From Desulfobacter sp. (GTDB taxonomy: Bacteria > Desulfobacterota > Desulfobacteria > Desulfobacterales > Desulfobacteraceae): DNA of 64,000 bases. The position numbers were made by a program, and so were the translations under genes. The notes below the pieces were generated by a model that saw nothing but the letters and a program-made list of their open reading frames with translations, was not told the origin of the DNA and did not search any database. How positions within the stretch are numbered: position 1 is the first letter of the stretch; each line of letters starts with the position of its first letter. The stretch is taken from the NCBI GenBank assembly GCA_028768545.1, contig CP054838.1:248001-312000 (forward strand). The letters are read 5' to 3'. Positions 17,176-26,082 of the stretch are shown piece after piece.

Positions 17176-18626
17176 GAGGGCGTTCAAAATTCTGTGTCAG
17201 TTGAATGAAAGCTGATATACTCAGCTAAATAAGGAGAACTGACATGACCGAAGAAAACACCGAATTTGATTTTCAAAAAGCCCTTAAAGGCATCCAGGAA
17301 GGTAAACCCTTCACAGGTAAGGGCGGCGTCCTTACATCATTAATCAAAAATCTTGCTGAAGCTGCTCTTGAAGGAGAGTTGGAGTCCCATCTCGGGCAGG
17401 AAGTTTCTGCCAACCGCCGTAATGGAAAAAGCAAAAAGACCATTAAATCCCTGGATGGTAAATTTGAGCTAAAAACCCCGCGTGACAGGGCCGGAACCTT
17501 CTCTCCACAGATCGTCAAAAAACATCAGACAACGCTCAGCGATGAAATTGAAAGAAAGATAATAGCCCTTTACGGCCTGGGCATGAGTTATAATGATATG
17601 GCTTCCCATTTACAGGAAATCTATGGACTTGAGATTTCAAATGCCACTCTGAGCACCATTACCGATAAAATCATCCATACCGTCAAAGAATGGCAGGCCA
17701 GGCCGTTGGAAAATGTGTACCCAATCGTATGGCTTGATGCCATACATTATAAAGTACGAGAAAACGGAAAGGTCGGCAGCAAAGCCGTTTACACAATTCT
17801 TGGGGTGAATATCGAGGGCCGCAAAGAGGTTCTTGGGCTGTACATATCCGAGAATGAGGGTGCGAACTTCTGGCTGCAGGTGTTAACAGACCTTTCAAAC
17901 CGAGGGGTAAAAGATATCCTGATTGCCTGTGTTGATGGTCTAAAAGGTTTTCCCGAGGCCATTGAGACCATATTCCCGGACACAGAAGTTCAACTCTGCG
18001 TAGTCCACCAGATCCGAAATTCATTGAAATACGTTGGTTCCAAAAATAAAAAGGAATTTATGGCAGATCTAAAACGTGTTTATAAAGCGGTCAATAAGGA
18101 TCTGGCCGAAGAAGAACTGGATATCTTGGAAAATAAATGGAATGACAAATACCCGATTGTGATAAAATCCTGGCGGAACAACTGGGAACGCCTCAGTCAT
18201 TTCTTTAAATATCCAGAAGAGATTCGACGGATAATATACACCACAAATACCATTGAGGCTGTGCATCGACAGTTTCGAAAACTGACCAAAACAAAGGGAT
18301 CATTCCCGAACCAGGACAGCCTGTTAAAGCTGCTTTACATGGGGATCCAGAACGCCAGTAAAAAATGGACAATGCCGATTCAAAATTGGTCACTGACAAT
18401 TTCCCAGTTGGCAATTTTCTTTGAAGGCCGGCTGGATAAAGAGCTGGGAATTTGATAGGGATTTATTTACAGATGGAAAAGATGGTTCCAGGAACTCCAC
18501 TCCAGCAAAAGTCAACTCCTCCGACGTGGCTGATTGAAGGCCCATTCTCGGACCTGACTTTTACTTCCGCTGGCGCTGAGGCAGATCCGGGAACCGAAAC
18601 CGTGACACAGAATTCTGAACATTCCC
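17176..18626 (+). mobile_element. IS256-family insertion sequence (1451 bp) with 8-bp target duplication
   Basis: The direct repeat CAAATTTC lies at 17168-17175 and 18627-18634. The ends are about 24-bp imperfect inverted repeats sharing GTTCA and AATTCTGTGTCA. The element carries one transposase. It is inserted in the receiver domain of hybrid kinase 2, in the opposite orientation to the host gene, and removal restores the reading frame exactly. Confidence 0.92.
17244..18455 (+). CDS. IS256-family (mutator-type) transposase
   Basis: 403 residues, the usual length. The start has AAGGAGAA 8 bases upstream. Landmarks: 'LGQEVSANRRNGKSKKTI', 'LKTPRDRAGTFSPQIVKKHQ', 'LYGLGMSYNDM', the catalytic region 'VWLDAIHYKVR' (first Asp), 'IACVDGLKGFPEAIETIFPD' (second Asp), 'CVVHQIRNSLKYV' (family C/D-x-H motif), and 'YTTNTIEAVHRQFRK' containing the catalytic Glu. 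No damage is visible, so the element is likely active. Confidence 0.95.
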   Translation: MTEENTEFDFQKALKGIQEGKPFTGKGGVLTSLIKNLAEAALEGELESHLGQEVSANRRNGKSKKTIKSLDGKFELKTPRDRAGTFSPQIVKKHQTTLSDEIERKIIALYGLGMSYNDMASHLQEIYGLEISNATLSTITDKIIHTVKEWQARPLENVYPIVWLDAIHYKVRENGKVGSKAVYTILGVNIEGRKEVLGLYISENEGANFWLQVLTDLSNRGVKDILIACVDGLKGFPEAIETIFPDTEVQLCVVHQIRNSLKYVGSKNKKEFMADLKRVYKAVNKDLAEEELDILENKWNDKYPIVIKSWRNNWERLSHFFKYPEEIRRIIYTTNTIEAVHRQFRKLTKTKGSFPNQDSLLKLLYMGIQNASKKWTMPIQNWSLTISQLAIFFEGRLDKELGI

Positions 18627-20743
18627 CAAATTTCTTTTGCCAGCTGCCCCCCGTCCATATCCGGCATGGTAAAATCAGTAATCACCAAATCAAACCCGCC
18701 AGGATTCAACCCATAGGCAATCAAGGCATCTTTACCCGTGGAAAAACAAACCACCCGATACCCTAACCGCTCCAAAAGCTGGGTATGCATAAGGGCAACT
18801 TTGGGTTCATCATCCACCAGCAGAACAGACTCGGTTCCCTTGACCAGGTTCAACGCCTTGGGTTCTGCCTCCCAGGCCTCTCCCTGCTTGGGGCATACCG
18901 GAAAATAGAGTTTAAAATGCGTGCCTTGACCCAAACGGCTTTCCACCAGAATATCTCCGCCATGATCTTTGACAATCCCGAGAACCACAGAAAGTCCGAT
19001 ACCCGACCCCCTGCCGTCTTTTTTTGTGGTAAAATACGGTTCAAAAATTTGGGGAAGCACGGCCGGATCAATGCCCTGGCCCGTATCTGAAATGGACAGG
19101 CAGACATAGCTGCCCTGTGCAATGCCCTGGGTATCATCCAGAATTTTCTGCCGGAACAAGGCCACCTCAAGACAGCCCCCCGTTTCCATGGCATGATAGG
19201 CATTGGTCGCAAGGTTCATGATTACCTGATGGACCTGGACCGGATCTGCCATAATATAACCGCAGTCCAGGTCAATCCGGGCCTGAATTTTAACGGACGA
19301 GGGTAAAAAAGAACGGACCAGCACCATGGACTCCTCCACGGCATTTCCGGCCTTGATGGGCATGAATTGATGGGCTTTTTGCCGGCTGAAGGTCAGAATC
19401 TGGCTGACCAAATCTTTGGCATGCCGGGTACAGTCTAAAATGACCTGAATCCGATCTTTCTCCTGGGGATCCCTGTCCTGGTCCATGAGCATTATCTGGG
19501 CGTAGCCTGAAACAGGAGAGAGCACATTGTTAAAATCATGGGCAATCCCCCTTGCCAGGGTGCCGATGGCCTCCATTTTCTGAGCATAGTATAATTGTTT
19601 TTCCAGGGTTTTGCGTTTTGAAATATCCACGGCCATGGCCCGCATTTTTCTTATCTCACCTTGTTCATCCCGGATGGCGTCCACTGAGAGGCTGGTCCAG
19701 ACAAGCCCTCCTTTCTTGTGAATCAGGCAAAGTTCAAGATCTTTTACCCTGGATCCTTTTTCAAGACGTTTCCAAATGGTTTTAAACCCGAGATCCCCTG
19801 TTACGGAATCAGAAAACAATTGATATGCAGACCTGCCAATCAGGGTTTTGCGATCAAACCCGGACAATTGTTCCGCCTGACGATTGCATCGATAAATAAG
19901 CCCATGGGCATCCAAATAAAAATAAGCAATGGGGGCATGTTCATAGAGGTCCCTGAATTTTTTCTCATTTTTGGACAGGTCTGCATAGGCCTTTCGCAAA
20001 TGCGCTTCCTTATGCCAGAGAAGCTGAGCCCCCTGGCCCTTGAGCCGTTCAAGATATGCAAGAGAAGAGGTTTTCACCATGCGGATCAAAATATCCAGGC
20101 GCTGGCGCAGATCTTTTTCCCGGATAAATGTTCCCTCCTGGACTTTTAAAAGTTGGGGATCCGCCGTATTGATGACCAGGATTCCATAATCCGGAAGAAT
20201 GATATAAATAGAATTGCTTGAATTAAAATGTTTAACAATCCGTGTATCTACCTTGATGTGGTTCTTGGGCCTTGAAATTCGGTTGCCATTGTAGATAAAA
20301 AAAGGAATTTGGCAATATCCGCCCATATCCTTGAAATTGTTAAGGACCGGGTCCGTATCCGGACAGATGACCACGTTGATCCCTTTTCTATAATAATCGG
20401 CACAATTTCTAAGTACATAGGCAATAATACCGTGATTGTCTTCGAGCTGGCCATTGGCATCTTTTTTATAAAAAAATACAGGACTCAACTTCCTTGCCGT
20501 GACAATATAGGTGCCCAAAAATCTGAGTATCAGGCCGGCAGCACCCTTGCCGTCAAACCGGTCCATGATGCCCCGGTCCCAGGATGAGGAGGGCAAAAAA
20601 CGCATCTGGCTCTCATCTGTGCCGTACAGCAGGCCTGAATGCCTGGCCCCCAAAAGATCAAGGGAAATGGCCAAGAGTTGTTTTAAGGGATTTTTCCCCT
20701 TGAAAAAATCTTTTTCAATACGCTTAAAGCTCAATGGTTTCAT
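18627..20743 (-). pseudogene. Hybrid histidine kinase 2, N-terminal part (cut in receiver domain by IS256)
   Basis: About 705 codons before the insertion. There is no signal peptide or membrane segment, so it is cytoplasmic. Residues 1-230 form a GAF-like sensor region (LLGARHSGLLYGTDES, VVICPDTDPV). Then comes a coiled linker, a PAS domain (FRDLYEHAPIAYFYLDAHGL), HisKA with ARGIAHDFNNVLSPVSGY, and HATPase (HQVIMNLATNAYHAM, ISDTGQGIDP, GSGIGLSVVLGIVKDHGG). The receiver begins SVLLVDDEPKVAL with phospho-Asp in VITDFTMPDMDG and is cut right after QLAKEI. The frame then adds about 38 foreign residues from the IS. The kinase core should be intact, but the receiver is lost. Confidence 0.9.
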
Positions 20744-21160
20744 TGGACCCAGCCTTTTAACCCGAATTTTTCACGAATCGATTCTGCTCTAGCGGCAAGG
20801 CGCCAGGCCTTAAAGCCGCAGTGACTTTACTGCAAACGGTCTGCAACGCCTCAGATGAAGTAAAATCGGTTCGCCCGAAGGGTGACAATTTGCACCCTTG
20901 GAATTGGTTTGGTAAAGAATTATAACTTGCTGTATTTATATAGATTAGCATCCAGCCCCCTCAATTTATCATGAAATATTCGGGTTGATGACACTTTCAA
21001 AAAGTTGTAAATATAAAATCACAGTCCCATGGCAGGGTCAAGCCAAACCCCTTGAAAAAAAGGCGGTTTAAATATCACCTTGAAAAATCCAGGTGTATGC
21101 TTTATCAATAAGGCATATTGGCCAAGACTCCCCTATCATTAAAATATTTAAGGATACCCC
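20744..21160. other. Structured gene-free region (candidate intergenic repeat or ncRNA)
   Basis: About 417 bases between divergent genes. The part 20790-20905 is rich in short hairpins: GCGGC...GCCGC with AAGG/CCTT inside (~20792-20820), GCAGT/ACTGC (~20818-20833), and GGGTG/CACCC (~20880-20898). GC content is higher here than in the rest of the gap. No convincing protein is encoded; a 64-codon minus-strand frame (20951-20757) through it has no ribosome site and no recognisable domain. It may be a dispersed repeat or a small RNA. The right part (21000-21160) is AT-rich and holds the promoter of the DHH gene. Confidence 0.4.
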
Positions 21161-22066
21161 ATGAGAATAGTGACCCGCCCGGATTTTGACGGTATTGTCT
21201 GTGCCGTTCTTCTCCTTGAGGCAGAAAACAGCACCATGGATATTGTCTGGATGGAACCCAACGAGGTCCAGTCAGGAAAGGCTCCTGTCTGCAAGGGAGA
21301 TATCATGGCCAACCTGCCCTGGCACCCCAATGCCGGTCTCTGGTTCGACCATCATGTCTCCAACAAGCCTGAGACTCAAGTTGCCGGAGCCTTTGACATT
21401 GCCCCGTCTGCTGCCGGCGTCATTTACACCTATTATAAAAACCGAAATAAACTTTCCAGCCGGTTTGATGACCTGGTAAAAAATACCGACATGATCGACT
21501 CGGCAGACCTGACAAAGGACCAGGTCCAATTTCCAGAAAATTATCCCCATGTCATTTTGTCCATGACCATCCAAAATCGAGGATTTCAGGATATTCCCTA
21601 TTGGAACCGCCTGGTGGACATGCTCAAAACCATGGATATTGATGCAATACTGGCAGATCCCGAGGTGGCCGGCCGCTGCCAGGCGGTTATCACAGAGAAC
21701 AAGGCCTTTGGACAATACCTGACTGACTATACCACCTTGAAAGGCAAGATTTCCGTGACGGACTTCAGGCCCCTGGACAAGGTGCCCCAGGGCAATCGGT
21801 TTCTGACCTATTCCCTGTTTCCCCATACCATTGCCAGTGTTAAAATCCGGTATGCCGGCCCTGAAAAAACCCATGTTCTGCTCAGCGTGGGCCGCAGCAT
21901 ATTCAACCCCCACTGCCGGGTCAATATCGGAAAAATGCTGTCCGAGTTCGGCGGGGGCGGCCATGCCGGTGCCGGCGGGTGCACCCTTGAGGCCAAAGGA
22001 GCCCAGGATACGATTAAGATTATCCTGGCCCGGATGGAGGCCAACGAAGAAGACCCCCCGGGTTGA
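21161..22066 (+). CDS. DHH/DHHA1-family phosphoesterase
   Basis: Cytoplasmic protein of 301 residues. The N-terminal DHH domain binds Mn ions through MRIVTRPDFDGIVCA (Asp-x-Asp), the 'LWFDHHVSN' FDHH motif near residue 64, and 'TDMIDSADLT'. The C-terminal DHHA1 domain ends in 'GGGGHAGAGGCTL' (about 264-276). Members act as exopolyphosphatases, nanoRNases or cyclic-dinucleotide phosphodiesterases; the sequence does not decide between these. It is a single gene with its own promoter region and a strong hairpin just downstream. Confidence 0.88.
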   Translation: MRIVTRPDFDGIVCAVLLLEAENSTMDIVWMEPNEVQSGKAPVCKGDIMANLPWHPNAGLWFDHHVSNKPETQVAGAFDIAPSAAGVIYTYYKNRNKLSSRFDDLVKNTDMIDSADLTKDQVQFPENYPHVILSMTIQNRGFQDIPYWNRLVDMLKTMDIDAILADPEVAGRCQAVITENKAFGQYLTDYTTLKGKISVTDFRPLDKVPQGNRFLTYSLFPHTIASVKIRYAGPEKTHVLLSVGRSIFNPHCRVNIGKMLSEFGGGGHAGAGGCTLEAKGAQDTIKIILARMEANEEDPPG

Positions 22067-22078
22067 CCCCCTTACCAG

Positions 22079-22106
22079 GCCCGGGGATCTGTATCGATCC
22101 CCGGGC
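22079..22106 (+). terminator. Likely terminator after the DHH gene
   Basis: Perfect 11-bp arms GCCCGGGGATC and GATCCCCGGGC with a 6-base loop, 13 bases after the stop. The T-rich stretch (TCTCTTTTATTTTTT) begins about 6 bases after the stem rather than at once, so efficiency is uncertain. Confidence 0.65.
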
Positions 22107-22239
22107 AAATTGTCTCTTTTATTTTTTCCGGGCAAAAATCTTGTTGCCAGCCACAAGTTATTCTTGGTCAATCCGGGTCCAGGCCCTGCGGATGATAATG
22201 TTCACCCTCCGGCCGAGGTATCATACCCGATCAAAAAAA

Positions 22240-23379
22240 TCATAACAGGCTTGTGTCCGTCAACGGCAGTTCCTGTGCAGCATCAATATCAAAGATTTTC
22301 TTGCCTTCGGCATAATCCTTGGTGGCATATTGCGAAATGCTTTGAATTTTTGAAGACAATTCTATCATTCTCAATGTGTGCTTTTTGATCAGATGGATTA
22401 AATTCTCTTTCTGGGATTGTGCCAGGTTTGGATTGGCCAATTTTTCAATGCCGATGGATACCACCTGTAAAGGGTTGTTCAGCTCGTGGCTGACAGCTCC
22501 TGCCATTTCAAGGATCGCTCTTAATTTCTCTTTGTCCCGCTGTTCCTTTGAAATCTGCTTTTGCTTGGTGATATCCATAAAATATCCCAAGGCAGCCCGG
22601 GTCCCCTCGTGTTTCACAGGGGTAATGGTTTCCATTACCCATTTTACTTGACCCGTATGGGTTACGACGCAAAACTCATAAGGGGTGGTTCTTTGCCCGG
22701 TCAGCATCAAAACGGCAGTTTTCCGGACATGTGCTCTGTAATCTTTGTGCACAAGATCCAGAGATTCCATGCCGATCAATTGCGTTTTTGTATACCCTGT
22801 AATTCTGCAAAATTCGGGGTTCACATACTTGAATCGTCGGTCCTGCAGGATATAGCTGCCGATCATGGCACTGTTGCGGCTGTGTTCGAGTTCATCTTCG
22901 ATTTGTTTTTTTTGGGTATTATCCCTTATGAATCCTTCTATGGCAACGGCCCTGTTCTGGCTGTCCCGGACGATCGACCACCGGTCATGCATCCATCGGG
23001 TTGTTCCGTCGGAATTAATGTAGCGGTATTCAACCTCTCCCTGGGTCCCCCCGGTCTTTAAGGTGTTCCCCCTTGCCGCCCTGAGTTTTTCGATGTCTTC
23101 CGGGTGGATGTGCTGGGCAGCACTGTAGGAGGATAATAGGGTATGTCCCTCTTCTTCTACCTCGAACAGGTTTAAAAACCGCTTGTTGAAAAAAGGAAAG
23201 GTGCCCGAATCAACATCAAACAGATAGATGGCATCCTGGGAAAGGTCGGCAAGCTGCTGAAAACTCTCTGATAATGTCCTAATAATGTCCCGATCATTGT
23301 TTTTAAGCTTGGCATCGGTATCCTTCTCCATCTGACGTATTTTTGCTTCCAGTTGTTCGTAGGTCGGTTTCCGGCTCAT
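22240..23379 (-). CDS. PAS-PAS-HisKA protein lacking an ATPase domain
   Basis: Cytoplasmic signalling protein of about 379 residues. The start ATG at 23379 (MSRKPTYEQLEAKIRQME) is preferred over the longer frame at 23484 because a coiled-coil start with this sequence is common in such proteins. There is a short coiled coil, PAS 1 (ADLSQDAIYLFDVDSGTFPF, ~45-160, with PAC 'GFIRDNTQKKQIE'), PAS 2 (~175-285, 'RFKYVNPEFCRITGYTKTQL'), and HisKA with H-box AGAVSHELNNPLQVVSIGIEKL. The protein ends about 60 residues later with 'YAEGKKIFDIDAA', and no N, G1 or G2 box follows in any frame. It may be a phosphotransfer or dimerisation partner of other kinases instead of a kinase itself. Confidence 0.82.
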   Translation of the reverse strand: MSRKPTYEQLEAKIRQMEKDTDAKLKNNDRDIIRTLSESFQQLADLSQDAIYLFDVDSGTFPFFNKRFLNLFEVEEEGHTLLSSYSAAQHIHPEDIEKLRAARGNTLKTGGTQGEVEYRYINSDGTTRWMHDRWSIVRDSQNRAVAIEGFIRDNTQKKQIEDELEHSRNSAMIGSYILQDRRFKYVNPEFCRITGYTKTQLIGMESLDLVHKDYRAHVRKTAVLMLTGQRTTPYEFCVVTHTGQVKWVMETITPVKHEGTRAALGYFMDITKQKQISKEQRDKEKLRAILEMAGAVSHELNNPLQVVSIGIEKLANPNLAQSQKENLIHLIKKHTLRMIELSSKIQSISQYATKDYAEGKKIFDIDAAQELPLTDTSLL

Positions 23380-23701
23380 TATCTTTACCCTGAAACCCCA
23401 GGGCCTCGTGTATGATATCGTTTCCGCGGGACCTAACAATTGTGAGTCTATTTGATGAGGGTCCGTGCAACAACCGTCCCGCAATTTGCTTTCTCAATCG
23501 TTTGGCTATGTTCATTTCTTTGGCACGGCTTAACCTTTTCTTTTAACCTTATCATACTTTTTTACTTTGTAAATATACTTATTTACGCTTTTTCAAAAGC
23601 AAATCATCCCCCCCTTCCCGGCAATCCTGTCCCGGTTGTTGCAAGGATAGGCTGATTTGGCTACAATATCCAAAACCTGAAACAATCAAAAGGAAAGATC
23701 C

Positions 23702-24007
23702 ATGAATGTCATTATTGATCTGTGTGTCGTGCCTTTGGGCGTGGGATTGTCCGTATCAAAATATGTTGCTGCCTGCCATGAAATTATCAACCAGGCAGGC
23801 CTCAAGTCAGAACTTCACGCATATGGGACAAATATTCAAGGCGATTATGATGCGGTCTTTGGGGTGGTCAAAAAATGCCATGAAAGAATCCATGACATGG
23901 GTGCCCCGAGGATTACCACCACAATCAAGCTGGGTACCCGGACAGACCGAGACCAGACCATGGAGGATAAAGTTAAAAGCGTAGAGGAAAAGCTGGGTAA
24001 AAATTAA
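23702..24007 (+). CDS. MTH1187/YqgV (UPF0045) family thiamine-binding protein
   Basis: Small cytoplasmic protein of 101 residues, full length for the family. It starts MNVIIDLCVVPLGVGLSVSKYV, then has AYGTNIQGDYDAVFGVVKKCHE and 'RITTTIKLGTRTDR', the usual ferredoxin-like fold signature with the GTR-D/TDR tail. AAGGAAAG lies upstream of the ATG. Family members bind thiamine or related compounds. A thiamine ABC transporter lies further along this window, but not next to it. It is a monocistronic gene. Confidence 0.85.
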   Translation: MNVIIDLCVVPLGVGLSVSKYVAACHEIINQAGLKSELHAYGTNIQGDYDAVFGVVKKCHERIHDMGAPRITTTIKLGTRTDRDQTMEDKVKSVEEKLGKN

Positions 24008-24102
24008 GAGGTCAAAATCCACATGATTTTACTATAAATGCAGCTTTCCCTTTTCTCCTGGTTTGGGTATATTAGGCCCAACTTAACCACAAGGAAACGC
24101 CC

Positions 24103-24522
24103 ATGATCTGGAAAAAAGAATTCAAGATAGACGACATGAACCAATTTAGAGACAATACCCTGGTGGGACACCTGGATATTGAATTCCTGGAAAAAGGCGA
24201 TGATTTTCTCTCAGCTTCCATGCCGGTGGACAAGAGGACAAAACAGCCCATGGGGCTTCTTCACGGGGGGGCATCCGTGGTTCTGGCCGAGACCCTGGGC
24301 AGTTCAGCCTCCTATATGACCCTGGAAGAGGGCTTTCACAGTGTCGGGCTTGAAATCAAGGCCAACCACCTGAAAAGCATTTCACAGGGCCGGGTTGTCG
24401 GCTGTGCCAAACCAATCCACCTGGGCAAAACCACCCAGGTCTGGGACATTGATATCAAAAGCGAGTCAGGCGATCTTATCTGTATCTCCCGTCTGACCAT
24501 GGCGGTATTAAACAGCGGATAA
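24103..24522 (+). CDS. PaaI/YdiI-type hotdog-fold thioesterase
   Basis: Cytoplasmic acyl-CoA thioesterase of 139 residues, the normal size. The hotdog signature 'GLLHGGASVVLAETLGSSAS' (about 49-68) holds the His-Gly-Gly motif and the catalytic Glu (AETLGS). 'GLEIKANHLKSISQGRVVGCA' forms the central strand. Members hydrolyse aromatic or 1,4-dihydroxy-2-naphthoyl-CoA; the substrate here is unknown. It is preceded by AAGGAAAC and a separate upstream region. Confidence 0.87.
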   Translation: MIWKKEFKIDDMNQFRDNTLVGHLDIEFLEKGDDFLSASMPVDKRTKQPMGLLHGGASVVLAETLGSSASYMTLEEGFHSVGLEIKANHLKSISQGRVVGCAKPIHLGKTTQVWDIDIKSESGDLICISRLTMAVLNSG

Positions 24523-24591
24523 GTTTCGCCTGTTTTTTGTAAAAAACCCATTTTCGTACCCATCCGCCCGGGTTTCAAAGGGCTGAGACTG

Positions 24592-24621
24592 CCCATGGAT
24601 TTCTCCGGATAAATCCATGGG
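24592..24621. terminator. Strong hairpin downstream of the thioesterase gene
   Basis: Perfect 11-bp inverted repeat CCCATGGATTT / AAATCCATGGG with an 8-base loop, 70 bases after the thioesterase stop. The sequence that follows is G-rich and then T-rich only further on, so it may be a terminator or an mRNA-stabilising hairpin, or part of the leader of the next gene. Confidence 0.5.
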
Positions 24622-24696
24622 TGGGGGCAAGGGTTTTGCATTTTTCAATTCAACAGTGTATATCTGCCCTGACATAATTTTTTAAAGAGGATGTGC

Positions 24697-25287
24697 ATGG
24701 GGCCCCATAAAATCAGAATGATGATGAGAGCCGAACGGGAGGCCGCCCAAAGAAGGTTCCGTCGCCAGCGCAATAAAAACCGCCTGGCCACTCCCGGTAT
24801 TCATCAATGTATCATTGTATTGGATCATCTCAAACCCACCTTTAATGTCGGTAAAATTTTCAGGAGTGCTGAAACCTTCGGCTGCCGGGAAATCCACCTT
24901 ATCGGAATTGATTTTTTTGATCCGGCCCCGTCCATGGGGGCATTCAAGTGGGTGCCGGCCCATTTCCACAACCGGTTTCTCTCCTGTTATGCTCAGCTGC
25001 TGGACAGGGGATATACCTTGTTTATTTTGGAGCCGGGACAGGGTGAGGCGGTCATGGATGCCGATCTGCCTGAAAAGAGTGCTTTTGTGTTCGGCCATGA
25101 AGAATTCGGCATCAGTTTTGAACCCGATCTTTATCCTGAAATAAAACGGTTGACCATTCCCCAATACGGAAGGTCCCAGAGCCTTAATGTCAGTGTTGCC
25201 GCCTCGATTATCCTTTACGAATATACCCGGCAGCAAAAAAAAGAGACCCTTGATCACCCGCTTTGTTTAAAAGAGGAAAACAGATGA
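24697..25287 (+). CDS. SpoU/TrmH-family RNA 2'-O-methyltransferase
   Basis: Cytoplasmic SPOUT-fold methyltransferase of about 196 residues that uses SAM to methylate a ribose in tRNA or rRNA. The ATG at 24697 has AGAGG 6 bases upstream; an ATG at 24691 is too close to that site. Motif 1 is 'KPTFNVGKIFRSAETFG' with the conserved N and R, motif 2 'AFVFGHEEFGIS' (G-x-E-x-x-G), and motif 3 'IPQYGRSQSLNVSVAASIILYEYTRQ'. The N-terminus is basic, as expected for RNA binding. The stop overlaps the nadE start (ATGA), so both are co-translated. Confidence 0.9.
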   Translation: MGPHKIRMMMRAEREAAQRRFRRQRNKNRLATPGIHQCIIVLDHLKPTFNVGKIFRSAETFGCREIHLIGIDFFDPAPSMGAFKWVPAHFHNRFLSCYAQLLDRGYTLFILEPGQGEAVMDADLPEKSAFVFGHEEFGISFEPDLYPEIKRLTIPQYGRSQSLNVSVAASIILYEYTRQQKKETLDHPLCLKEENR

Positions 25288-26063
25288 AAACCTCACAAGT
25301 TGCAGACCATATTATTGACTGGCTCTTTGAATATATTGACGGATCAGGACTCAAGGGATTCACCATCGGCGTTTCCGGGGGAATTGACTCTGCCGTAGCC
25401 TCAACCCTCTGCGCCCGAACAGGGAAAAAGGTGCTGGCCCTTAACATGCCAATTTTCCAGGCCCTGGATCAGGTATCCAGATCTGCTGCCCACATCCACT
25501 GGCTTGAAACCGCCCATGAAAATGTCAAAGGCATTGATATGGAACTGACCCCGGTGTTTGAACAGCTGCAAAAAGGATTTCCCCAAAACATCCAGGATGA
25601 TCTGACCATGGCCAATACCCGCTCCCGGCTTAGAATGCTCACCCTGTATGCCTTTGCCTCTCATCACAGGATGCTGGTGGTTGGCACGGGAAACAAAGTT
25701 GAAGATTTCGGGGTGGGCTTTTACACCAAATACGGAGACGGGGGAGTGGATATCTCGCCCATTGCCGACCTGACCAAAACCCAGGTGTATGACCTTGGCC
25801 GTTACCTGGGCATCCGCCCTGATATCCTTTCGGCACCACCAACGGACGGGCTGTGGGAAGACAACCGGACTGACGAAAGCCAGATCGGTGCCACATACCG
25901 GGAGTTGGAATGGGCCATGACCCACGAGGCGGGCCATGACAACCCAAAGCTCAATGAGCGTCAAAAAGAAGTATTGGAAATTTACCGAAAATTCAACCAG
26001 GCCAACCAGCATAAAATGGCACCCATTCCGATCTGCACCATCCCTGAACGCCTGAAAGGCTGA
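25284..26063 (+). CDS. nadE: NH3-dependent NAD+ synthetase
   Basis: Last step of NAD biosynthesis: amidates deamido-NAD with ATP and ammonia. 259 residues from the ATG at 25284 (MKTSQVADHIIDWL), which has AGAGGA upstream. The PP-loop is SGGIDSAVAS (about 32-41). Downstream are 'NTRSRLRMLTLYAFAS', 'VVGTGNKVEDFGVGFYTKYGDGG', 'ISPIADLTKTQVYDLGRYLGI' and 'PPTDGLWEDNRTDESQIG', all typical. There is no N-terminal glutaminase (nitrilase) domain, so free ammonia is the nitrogen donor. 'GNKVEDFGVGF' replaces the usual GNK-E-x-x-x-GY, a variant seen in some deltaproteobacteria. Confidence 0.93.
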   Translation: MKTSQVADHIIDWLFEYIDGSGLKGFTIGVSGGIDSAVASTLCARTGKKVLALNMPIFQALDQVSRSAAHIHWLETAHENVKGIDMELTPVFEQLQKGFPQNIQDDLTMANTRSRLRMLTLYAFASHHRMLVVGTGNKVEDFGVGFYTKYGDGGVDISPIADLTKTQVYDLGRYLGIRPDILSAPPTDGLWEDNRTDESQIGATYRELEWAMTHEAGHDNPKLNERQKEVLEIYRKFNQANQHKMAPIPICTIPERLKG

Positions 26064-26082
26064 TCCTGTCGTGGAAGGAACC

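Noticed and set aside
24570..24640. Possible TPP riboswitch (GGGCTGAGA and CCGGATAA pieces)
   Set aside because: The order and the conserved GAACCTGA core are missing and the region is better explained by the simple 11-bp hairpin; it also does not precede a thiamine gene.
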